A DNA stretch of 64,000 bases from Owenia fusiformis (taxonomy: Eukaryota > Annelida > Polychaeta > Sabellida > Oweniidae): NCBI GenBank assembly GCA_903813345.2, contig CAIIXF020000010.1, positions 12,963,181-13,027,180 on the forward strand, written 5' to 3'. Shown one piece after another: positions 49,501 to 59,300 of the stretch. Under the pieces are notes generated by a model. That model was not told the DNA's origin. It searched no databases and saw only the letters and a list, made by a program, of their open reading frames with translations. How positions within the stretch are numbered: the first letter of the stretch is position 1; every line of letters starts with the position of its first letter. The position numbers and the translations under genes are program-made.

Positions 49501-52500
49501 AAACTCATCACCAGCGGAGCTAGCGCCACTTCTAACCTTTCCCCGTAAAAGCTGCAAAAATGTTTTCCGCTGGGTCATTAAATGGTGGTAAAGGTAGTGA
49601 ATACGCTCATTCTCCCTGTCCGGGTTGTACCAGGCTGCTATGGTATGTTGAAGTCGGGCTCCGTACGAACTGAAAATTGTCAAGATGAAGGTGACAATAA
49701 ACCAACTAATTAACCATGTCATTTGTGAATCCCTGTAGAAAGGAGGGAGGGGATCTGGTAGACATGCTTCCGTTTTAATCTCCAAGGTGTAATTGAAGGT
49801 AGTTGTATTACTCGCGAAAAGGTTCGGGACTTCCTGATAAAACAACTGACGAATATTTTGACTAGTATCATTCAATTCGATGTGGAAACCGTTTGCGCCA
49901 TCTATAACCATCGTTACATTCGCCTCTGCTTGTATGATCTCCAATATGCGGAACAAAACATAGTCAATCAAACACAGAAACGCTGCAGCTACAGCAAATG
50001 GTGTAAAAATGATGATTTCCCGAAGCATTCCGTAGATTTCCTGTTGAGATATACAACACGACGTATCAATTAAGTCTGATCGCTCTTTCCTTTTTAGCGG
50101 CAATAACGTTTCTTTGCTCATCGCCTTTCTTTTTGAATCTTTCTTTTTAAAAGACTTGGTTACGTAGATGTTTCTATAGTGAAGATGTCGATTGTATCCT
50201 CGATAATAGCAACATGCCTGTCCAAGAACAACAACAATAGATACATACGCTAAAATTCCGAGTCCACCTATGATTTTTTGAAGAAAGGCCGTCTTTTCAT
50301 CAAAATCTGCATTAAGTTTTTCGCCTACATCGGAAAGCTTTTCTATTCCTTCAACTTGTGGAGGATCAAGAAAGCGAACAGCATTAATGTCATTGGTGTA
50401 GTTATTCACATCTGACCAAAATATGCTTACATTCCTAATCGTACCGAGCTGTGGATCTGGGTTGAATTTGGCAAAAGCTTTCAAACTGTTGGCAAGTTTG
50501 AATAATATACTTGAAAAGGATTTCATTGCTTCGATATGAAACCCAAAGAGTCGGTTTGTGGTTGTTTCAAATTCTTCGCTGTATTCTTGTACCCGTATAA
50601 ACATAGCGTATTGTACTGCTTTGACTTCCTTTGTCAGCATTTCAACCTGACATGAAGTAGCTTCGGGGATTTTCTTTGCGTTGTCTAATGTATTGGCGAG
50701 TGGACCTGAAAACAGGAGTTTTAATATGACAGTCCATAATATGGCCTTCCCACGAGACGTAGAAAGGCCGGGAAGTGTCAAAAGTGCGATACATCGGGCT
50801 GTGCTTGACATCATTACAAATACTGATATAGAGATGGAAACTACAAGAAACACTATCATCAGTTCCACTGGAGGGTACTTGATTTTATTATACGATGTTA
50901 CTTCTTCTACGTCAAGGGTTCTAGTATTATTTGAATCATAAAGGGTATTGTTTGTTTGAGGGAAGTAAATTTTAAGCAAATCCCAATGTTGTGTTTTGTT
51001 TGACGTTTTCAATTTGTTCATTATCGGTTCAAAGTATCCTTCCCTATAAAGCATCAGGGCAAAAATACCAATACTAAATGCAAATACAAATAGGGCTAAG
51101 GCCATTTTGCTATTGCAATATCTTGGTGCGCAATCATCATGAATTGTCCTGTTTCTTTCGATGCCGCCTTTGTGAACCTGATCAATCCCATCCGTTTCCC
51201 TGTCATTGCTGATTACGCTTAATCGAACATTGTCCATAATGCTGTCTTGCTGACGATACTCCGGGCGTGTTGATTTAACTGTCTGTCTGTTTCCTTCTAA
51301 AACTTGCATCTTTCATTTATTTTGTTCATCGTCAAACACTTTTTTGATGATGTTGATGATCAATGTCATATCTTCCGCAATGATGGACTTACTGAACATG
51401 GTGTCTTTCTCACAGGATCCCAAGTGGCACGATCTAAAAGGAAACGAGTCACATTAAAATAATTCTGAAAATATTTTCAAAACATAAAAATAAACTTGAT
51501 ACACATCTAGAAAAAATGCGAATAAAAATTAATTTTAAATTATTGCTTTCATTTTAATGTAATAATAACATACCTTTATGTTTGAGATGCTTATTAACAC
51601 TTGACTCCAATTGCCATAATCCGTATCTGTGTAATTAGTTGTTTACTTGGTCAAAATAAATAAGATCGGGAAAAGCAGTTGATAACGTTGAAAGAGCGTC
51701 CGAGTGATTCCGTGTAGCCATTCTTATTGTAAATATGCAACATGAATTCCGACGTCTCTTGATTACTTCATGAGGGGTGGAACAAATACACGCCTAATAC
51801 ATCATTACCCCGAATCAAAATCGGATAGCTACACTTTGCCGTCCGATCTCATATGTGGGGTTTAAAGTGGTAGGTTTGATTTGTCGTAGTTTGACGATGA
51901 ACTAAATACAAATGCTCAAGAAAGTGAAAATAGCATCGTCGCGTTGTTTTCAAACTACATTTTCGAATTGGAGAAATTCTACATAATTTACCCCAAAAAA
52001 TTACACCAGCTGTATGCTAACATATAATGGATGGAAATCTGCCGCATCCAAATGGAAAGAACCATATACGTGCATATTAATAGCATATCCTATATATTCA
52101 AAATGTAGTTATACGCCCTCCATATGGTCCGTCATAAAGGGGAGGTTTACAATCTTTATAAGATAAAGGATCAGACAAATTATTGCACTGTGGCTTGTCT
52201 AAGGTACCAATACTTGTCACATTCAATAAAGCATATCTGCAATAGTAGCAGGAATAATAGAAATAATCCCCAACAGAATGTGCATCTTTGCCAAAACAGA
52301 GCCAATATCTTGATTTCAACGATAACGAATGGATAATTGCCCCATATGCCTTATATATTGAGGGATATACTCACTGATATAGGATGTATTCTTATTCTAA
52401 GTCATATAATGACATGAAGAAACGACCAGCAACTTTCGAAGCTAGGCTATAACGCTTTTCAATAGTTCAAAAATGTAAATTCAACTAAGTCTATAATCAG

Positions 52501-55500
52501 AAGGTGGCGATACCGTGGCAGTAGTGCTGCGAGTTCAACTCATTTTATGTTTTTTTTCTATAATTACAAGGTGACGATACAATTACCAGACGCTGCAAGT
52601 TCAACTCATTTTATGTTTTTTTCTATAATTACAAGGTGACGATACAATTACAATGCGCTGCAAGTTCAACTCATTTTATGTTTTTTCTATACTTACAAGG
52701 TGATGATACAGTTACCATGCGCTGCAAGTTCAACTCTTTTTATGTTTTTTCTAAACTTACAAGGTGATGATACAGTTACCATGCGCTGCAAGTTCAACTC
52801 TTTTTATGTTTTTTCTAAACTTACAAGGTGATGATACAGTTACCATGCGCTGCAAGTTCAACTAATTTTATGTTTTTTTTTCTATAATTACAAGGTGACG
52901 ATACAGTTACCATGCGCTGCAAGTTCAACTCATTTTATGTTTTTTTTTCTATAATTACAAGGTGACGATACAATTACCAGACGCTGCAAGTTCAACTCAT
53001 TTTATGTTTTTCTATAATTACAAGGCGACGATACAATTACCATGTGCTGCAAGTTCAACTCCCAGTACTATAGAGGTGAAGGTGCCAAATACAAGAAGCT
53101 GAAGTTAAGGCGAAATGGCGTCAAATACTTGGAGTGTCGTGAGGGGGAGATCTTTAAGATACGTGGGCCTCATGAATGCGGATGTGAAGGTTAGAAAATA
53201 ATGCAAAGAATACTAAAAACTATAAAACCCTGAGTGATTACCAAAAAAGCATCTTTGATATAGAAACAGGACAAATGTGAAATACACTCAGGTATCTCAA
53301 ACTAACACATTTGACAACTAGCACATTATGTATTACAGAGGATATCAAAGAGACCATTGCAGTGGACCAGGCAGGGGCGGATAACAAAATCGAAGACCCG
53401 GATGAAACAAGTACGATTTAAAATACACCATTAAATGTGACATCAATGTGATGCATCCATGGCACAACAACACATTAACGTTGAATTAATGAGCAAATTA
53501 TCTTTAATTGCCAAGTAAAATATTTCGTCTGCAGAAAAATATTAATTCAACATTAGTATATTGAACATTGCGCAAATACGTTGATTAAGTAGGTAAAAGC
53601 TCGAGTTAGAATTTTATATAGTCTATTCAGTTGATGACGAAGTTTATAAAATGCGTCTCATTAACTAGATATTGTACTTTATCCATTTCAGTAATTCGGA
53701 GCAGCATGCGCTCTAAATGTGGAGGATCACTAAAGCACATCTCTCCCATTAGACTTGTTGCTCGGACTATCAATGGCAAGCGTTATCACGTTCCCCAAGC
53801 GTGTCTTGTAACCGATAGATGGTTCTACATATGCAACAAAGCTGAAGCGTATGCATCGGTAAGATATTCCAGCTCGTTGAAAAGAAAGAGAATATCATTT
53901 AGTTATTAGAACTGCGACCCACCTTCGCGATCAATAATAATATATCACAAACCAGGATTCCCCAAAAAATAAGTAACAATAAAGGGCTATCCCAAACGGT
54001 GCATACTCTTTATAGCATTCGCATAACTGAAACAACATACTCGAACATTGATCACAAAACAAATTAAAAACTATCATAATTACAGCAGCTATCGGTTCGC
54101 CAAAATATTCATTTAAGTATTTTGTAATTGCTTTAACATGTTTTTTCTTCTCTGAAATAAAAAATTTAATAAAAAAATATTCATTTAATTTCAATCTTGA
54201 TATTTTAGGAAATATGTAAAGAGCTGAATCTTTGTCAGTCTAACATGCCTGGTCCGTTCGACTGTAGCAACGCTAAAGGTGAGTAAAGTGTCATTATATC
54301 ATTCCATGCGTTAAACGTTATCAATCCTTTATGTTAATTTATTTATTTGTTTCCACCTCACACTCTAAATATATAAATTGCTCGTCTTAGCAATATATAA
54401 ATAAATTACCCCTACATTAATTTTTATAATTATAACGTATGGTTTAAAAGTAAATTAGTATATACTACAGTATGTACATTTTTATGCTCTCCCAACACGG
54501 AGGAAATAGAGACATAAACATAGAAAACATAAACTCATGTAGATGGTGGAGCAGCCGGGAAGAATCTTGAACTGAATTGAATGAAATGGATTTCTTTGCT
54601 TTCACGTTCCAATGTCCACTTGAACAGCTAGCAACCTTTTCAAATTTTATATATTTGTTTCATATTACTAGAATCTTTATTCGATCCATTGTCATGTTCA
54701 ATTCAATTCCAATAAACTATTCAAAGGGATTTTAACATATCTGTGTACTGATAAAAACAAATGTGAATATCCACTTAAATTATTTTTGACTTCTATAGCG
54801 GCGTATGCTAATCCCAATCAACATAATGATAAATCTTAAATGTTAGTTGCAATTTGCGCCCTTTCCCAATATCCCTGATGTTAGCTCTTCAAAAACTCGA
54901 TCCATACTTTTGCTGATGACAACATTTAACGACTTCCAGGTGAGATAGTCAAGGCACTCCGGGGGTCGAATTGGCTTACATACAGGGTGAACATGCTACC
55001 ATTTTTCCCTCTTGGTGAAGCATGTCAACAGGTTGACAACGTCCTGACAATTCAGTGTGAGTACACGTAAAATTCAATTCTAGAGGGCGCTGAGATATAA
55101 CCGTAATATTAATGCAATTTACTCTGTTATCTTTCGGTAAAGTAAATAATTAAGCCTACTTTAATTACATACACAAGCTTTGAGTACAAGTCAGTGGTAT
55201 GGTTGTCTGTTATCATAACATGGATGATGAGCTATTCCATCTTGTTGGGGGTTGAACAATGAACATGTATACGAAAGGCAGACAAGTCTCATTCTGATAC
55301 CTATAACAACTTTCTACTTCAACTAAAAAAGCGTAAAGAAAGCCATAATTTCTCATGTTGGATAATGATGGGGATCACATGTAGTGTTATAATGAACGTA
55401 ACTGACAAATTGACCTTGGTCTATTTCAGGCCCAATTCCATTCAATTTGGCAGCCAAAGACCAAATTTCAGATGGGACGTCAAACGACAACGAAGTATAG
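46532..55500 (+). CDS. Secreted six-Cys-module protein with SRCR-like end, 368 aa
   Basis: Eleven coding exons: 46532-46574, 47552-47692, 48149-48184, 48381-48563, 48719-48760, 53025-53189, 53339-53410, 53692-53858, 54209-54278, 54940-55056 and 55430-55500 (1,107 nt; all phases close). Signal peptide MRLIIILLLALYAISLCDA (1-19); Lys/Gly/Arg-rich stretch without strict Gly-X-Y (20-61); then two copies of a pair made of a mini-exon with Cys-Pro (SCPSD, LCPAD) and an exon with C-C-x28-29-C-x13-15-C-x-C preceded by IFK-V/I-x-G. This is six cysteines per unit (64-131 and 137-202). An acidic linker (204-227) leads to a domain (about 234-346) with PIRLV, RWFYIC, AEAYASEICKELNL and GEACQQV, reading like a divergent scavenger-receptor Cys-rich domain. 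Almost all introns are phase 1; the fourth coding intron (after 48563) starts GCAAGT. AATAAA lies near 55.6 kb. Function unknown; an extracellular role is inferred. Confidence 0.85.
46605..47141. mobile_element. 537-bp TIR element with 7-bp duplication
   Basis: About 30-bp inverted ends (CATGGGCTTTCAACTAGAAG then GGTA-x-GCAAC) bound an AT-rich non-coding interior. The flanks are a perfect 7-bp repeat GATGGAA (46598-46604 and 47142-47148). A 7-bp duplication and CATG tips would fit a P-superfamily or Dada-like element; this is tentative. It sits in the first coding intron of the secreted-protein gene. Confidence 0.8.
47814..48085. mobile_element. MITE with TAAAGGTCCCATG ends
   Basis: TAAAGGTCCCATGTAAAG at the left and CTTTGCATGGGGCCTTTA at the right are inverted. 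A related one-ended word (AAAGGCCCCATGTAAAG) occurs at 20.49 kb. It lies in an intron of the secreted-protein gene. Confidence 0.7.
49318..51309 (-). CDS. DC-STAMP-domain membrane protein (DCST1/2-like), single exon
   Basis: An uninterrupted 663-residue frame. About six membrane segments: 69-88, 147-170, 189-205, 344-366, 431-456 and 530-549. SGPLANTLDNAKKI after the third segment and the late block ERIHYLYHHLMTQRKTFL resemble DC-STAMP-like proteins (DCST1, DCST2, sneaky, SPE-42). The C-terminus has a small cysteine finger, C631, C634, C644, C648, C649, C652, as in the RING-like tails of DCST proteins. The family acts at cell surfaces in cell fusion, with DCST1/DCST2 in sperm-egg fusion; a sperm role here is inference. 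The gene lies entirely inside the 4.3-kb intron 48761-53024 of the secreted-protein gene, on the opposite strand. The lack of introns, where the neighbours have many, suggests retroposition or intron loss. An upstream reading frame precedes the start. Confidence 0.88.
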   Translation of the reverse strand: MQVLEGNRQTVKSTRPEYRQQDSIMDNVRLSVISNDRETDGIDQVHKGGIERNRTIHDDCAPRYCNSKMALALFVFAFSIGIFALMLYREGYFEPIMNKLKTSNKTQHWDLLKIYFPQTNNTLYDSNNTRTLDVEEVTSYNKIKYPPVELMIVFLVVSISISVFVMMSSTARCIALLTLPGLSTSRGKAILWTVILKLLFSGPLANTLDNAKKIPEATSCQVEMLTKEVKAVQYAMFIRVQEYSEEFETTTNRLFGFHIEAMKSFSSILFKLANSLKAFAKFNPDPQLGTIRNVSIFWSDVNNYTNDINAVRFLDPPQVEGIEKLSDVGEKLNADFDEKTAFLQKIIGGLGILAYVSIVVVLGQACCYYRGYNRHLHYRNIYVTKSFKKKDSKRKAMSKETLLPLKRKERSDLIDTSCCISQQEIYGMLREIIIFTPFAVAAAFLCLIDYVLFRILEIIQAEANVTMVIDGANGFHIELNDTSQNIRQLFYQEVPNLFASNTTTFNYTLEIKTEACLPDPLPPFYRDSQMTWLISWFIVTFILTIFSSYGARLQHTIAAWYNPDRENERIHYLYHHLMTQRKTFLQLLRGKVRSGASSAGDEFYFRMWLAAKSPCLKRIMQAFHVLKEHVCVNCESGKNVKLVCGDWCCQACIDEFKASRVAC
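51313..51399 (-). promoter_or_regulatory. Upstream ORF before the DC-STAMP-like gene
   Basis: An ATG in good context (ACACCATGT) opens 28 codons, MFSKSIIAEDM to DEQNK, ending in TGA three bases before the main ATG at 51309. Such a frame could limit initiation at the main start. Alternatively CAGTAAGT inside it is a donor and the 5' UTR is spliced. Confidence 0.4.
51420..52485. other. Intron sequence without further gene
   Basis: This is upstream of the DC-STAMP-like gene (its promoter should be here, minus strand) and within the host gene's intron. A minus-strand frame at 52098-52319 has no recognisable domain. Confidence 0.4.
52490..53060 (+). repeat. Tandem array of a 3' splice site plus exon start
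   Basis: Nine units of about 58-70 bp, each reading pyrimidine tract - TATAATTACAAG - GTGACGATACAATTACCATG - CGCTGCAAGTTCAACTC - ATTTTATG. The last unit is the real acceptor and first 15 or so codons of the exon at 53025-53189 (GDDTITMCCKFNS). The eight units before it are copies of that junction within the intron; the first (about 52.49 kb) is the most diverged. The middle units share TTACCATGCGCTGC and are nearly identical to each other, showing recent spread. Each copy keeps the AG and a pyrimidine run, so each is a potential competing acceptor. Confidence 0.9.
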
Positions 55501-56334
55501 ATGAACGATATGGAAAAGATTCAATAAACTGAGAATGAAGTCATAGTCAGACCAACTTCCACTGTTCATCATTCCAACGATGTGTCATTTCTTGCCTTGA
55601 AATAAAAAATATATCAATTTCCCAAAGCGTAAACTGGTTTCTAGTCTTTTTTGTTTATTTTGTTGCTTTTGTTGTTATCATGATCAAATGATCAAAAGGA
55701 CGAATGGGGTTTTATTTATGGCAGGCCACAAAAATTAAAAATGCTTGGATAAATGAACGAATAAGTTGGATAAATTGACGATTTTTTCCTTACGTTTCCC
55801 TTTCGCTTATTTTTTATTGAAATTCAAGAAAGGTCTTGAAAAGTAAATCTCAGGTAGTTGGTTGACTTTGTCTGACTTTTTCAAATATATCAGCAGCCTT
55901 GAAAGGAGCTTTAAAACCATACAGCCATTGTGTCTGTTTATTCGTTAGAACGTCGATCAATCACCCAGAATGTAACATAACACCCGGCCTTAACACAATC
56001 TAACTATCTTTTCAAACTTACAAAAAGATTCACAATTTCAACGTCATTGCCATTAATATAAATATAATAGACTTTTGACTTTGTTTTGATAAGCGTCTGA
56101 TCTTACGATTAGGGCCCAAGTAACAAGTTTTTAAGTTAAAATTTGAGAGGACGCAGCTATAGGGTAAGTAGGAATTTTACCTGTCTTTTTCAAAATTGTA
56201 TTTCTAAGATTTGAGTACATATTTTCTTGATAATCGTAAATTTGTTTTTTTAATAGTTTATACTTTCATAATTGCATTTTATTCACTTGAAAACTGAATT
56301 GTACGTTTATGGCATCTTTTCAGAAATCGAAACC
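55501..56334. other. 3' UTR of first paralogue and promoter of second
   Basis: AATAAAAAATAT near 55.6 kb is the likely polyadenylation signal of the first paralogue. A non-coding first exon of the second probably ends at 56163 (CTATAGG|GTAAGT), with AATATAAATATAATAG near 56.06 kb as a possible TATA region. The coding exon begins after TCTTTTCAG at 56323. Confidence 0.5.
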
Positions 56335-59300
56335 ATGAAGGTTTTCGTTGTTGTTTTGGCGGTGTGTCTTCTTTTAGGCAAGTATATTACCTATTATTAT
56401 TTAGCTTTCGATTACTTAGTACTACATGGAATATGTCTAAACTTTAAACAAAAATAACAACTTGACATATTGCTGATATAACTACAACTCTTTTTTAAGT
56501 ATATGTTTTCTTTATTTTAAACTCATTCTTTGTCTATTGATGGTCAATCAGGGCCAATGCGGACCATGGATGCATGGACAGTCAATACTCGCTTGGGAAC
56601 CGTAATCTATGTTCGCAGTCGACAACCCGCCATTAATCATTTCTTTTCAGAACCACTGGAGTAGTGAGCCATACAAAGGAGTAGAGTAACATGTCATGAT
56701 TGTGTACACGAAAAAATTAGTCAAAACATAATTTGAAATCAACGGGTCACATCGTGTACGTCATAGTCAGCTTTAATGCGGCGTTTTAGAGTTATTCTAT
56801 ACCCTCTCTTATAGTTAATGATGCGATATTATGTTTTTTCTAGATCTGTTAAACGTTTATTAAGTGACTATGAAATGCGGACTGGAAACATCCAATAGCC
56901 TAACATTATTTTTAATACCCTTTCCATTTTGTTCGTCCCCGAAGAAGGCCATGCATTTTAATCACTTTATTATTCTTTATTATTGTTTGTGAAACCAGAG
57001 AATCTATTTCCATACGGCTAAATATTATACAAATATATTAAATTTTATAGATGTGTACCTTTGCATCTTTCGCAAGAGATATCATATTCAACGAAGCCCG
57101 AAGGTATTCTCCGAAAATAGAATTAAATATTTGTTTTATCATACCACTGTTAAGCAATATCTTCAATAAAACAAATATCAAATGTTAACATTGAAATACA
57201 TGTACATTAACATTTTTAAATAAAACATATTGGATTAACTCAATCCCGGCGATTTATAAAATCGTAATTGACACTGGACTAAGTCGTAATACAGGGTGCC
57301 CCAAAAGAAATGCAACCTGGTCATGTTTTGATAACGTTTCCAATCAATGCGGTTGAACCTACAACTTAAAATTACAAATCGAGGGCGTTTCTCTTTTTAT
57401 TATACATTTACATCAAGAAAAGTTGTGCAGTATGTAAAATTCAAAAACATTAACACTTGAACTCTACACAGGTCCAGTCATATTTTCATTTGTTAATGAT
57501 ATCTGAAATATTAATAAAAAATTGATCACTTTTGCAAAAATATATGAGGCAGATACCTCATCCATTATTCTTTAATAAGAATATATAGGGGTTATGCACT
57601 GGGAGGTTTTGGATACGGGGAATATCCCGAGGGATATACAATATATCTTCCCGAGGGACCGAAGGGACCGAGGGAAGATGTATTGTATATCCCAAGGGAT
57701 ATTCCATGTATCCAAACCGACCGTGCATAACTGGTGTATCTCATACTTGAGTGGCTTTAAGGTAGATATAACCTTTTCCACCTTTTTCAAATGACAAGAT
57801 ATTTATATTTAACATTTGCGTAATATTCTTTTTGTTCAATACAATGAAATTGTAACATTTAAACTTAAAAAAATTAAATTATAAAATTAAAACTTTTGAT
57901 AATTAAACTTTTTTAAACTTTTGAAAAATTCCCGGGAGCGGGATGGATATATTATATCTGCCCGCATTTGGCCTGGAGCGGGACATATACAATATATCCT
58001 GCCCGCTCCTCAGATACGATATATATTCCCGGGTGATATCTACCGCAAACCCACTCAAGTATGAGATACATAGAGATTATCCTATATGAGGTTCAGGATA
58101 TTGGGATTATCCCGAGGCCAATATAATATATCTGCCCGAGGGCCGTAGGTCCCGAGGGTAGATATATTATATTGGCCAAGGGATAATCCAAATATCCTGA
58201 ACCGACTATAGGATGATCTGTTTATCCCATACCAATGACATTGTTCAATTGGCCAAAGTTCAGAAACTTTGCAACCAATCGTGGAATTATTTTAAAATAT
58301 TCATGTCCAGTTTTGTATTCTTGTTTCTTTTCCTGCTCAAATCTTTGATTATTAACGGGGTATACTGCTCCTTCCCTTCTTTAAAGCATCAAACAGGTCG
58401 AGATTGTCTGCGTTTTTCTCCATTGTTACAGTATGCGAACGTTACAAAAAAAGAACCAATACGGGAACAGCGATTATGACGTAGCGGGCAGATATACTAT
58501 ATCTGCCCGCTCGGAGCGGGACGTAAAGCTATATCTGCCCGCTGATGAAAATATAAGTTTTTACAAACCGGCTTTATGTACCCGTAACACGTCCAAGTAT
58601 GGGATAAAAGAGATTATCCCATATGAGGTTCGGGATTTTGGGATTATCCCGAGGCAAATATAATATATCTGCCCGAGGGCCGTTGGACCCGATGGAATAT
58701 ATGTTATATTGACCAAGGGATAATCCCAATCCTGAACCGACTATAGGAACCAACGAGCCGTATCCATGTCCAGTTTCGTATGCGAACGGCGATTATGATA
58801 TCTGCCCGCTGATGAAATATATAGAGATTATCCTATATGAGGTTCAGGATATTGGGATTATCCCGAGGCAAATATGATATTTTTGCCCGAGGGCCGCAGG
58901 TCCCGAGGGAAAATATATAATATTGGCAAAGGGATAATCCCAATATCCTGAACCGACTATAGGATGATATGTTTATCCCATACCATTCTTGTTCATCTGG
59001 TTCACATTGTTCAATCGTAAATTTTTTTTAGAATATTCATGTCCAGTTTTGTTTTCTTGGCCGTGGACGGATTTTCCTGTTCTCTCAAATATTCCCACAT
59101 TTATTTTCTCGATTTTTTTTATTGATTAAGTGGATGCTCCTTCCCTTTTTTAAACCATCAAACAGATCCCGATTGTATGTGTTTTCTCCATTGTCGTTTA
59201 CAGTCATTACGCGAACGTTACAAATTATGAACAAATATGCGAGCGGCGATTATGACGTAGCGGGCAGATACACTATATCTGCCCGCTCGGAGCGGGACGT

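Noticed and set aside
52490-53060. Regularly spaced repeats resembling a CRISPR array
   Set aside because: The whole unit is repeated, without unique spacers, in an animal intron; the units are copies of the adjacent exon junction.
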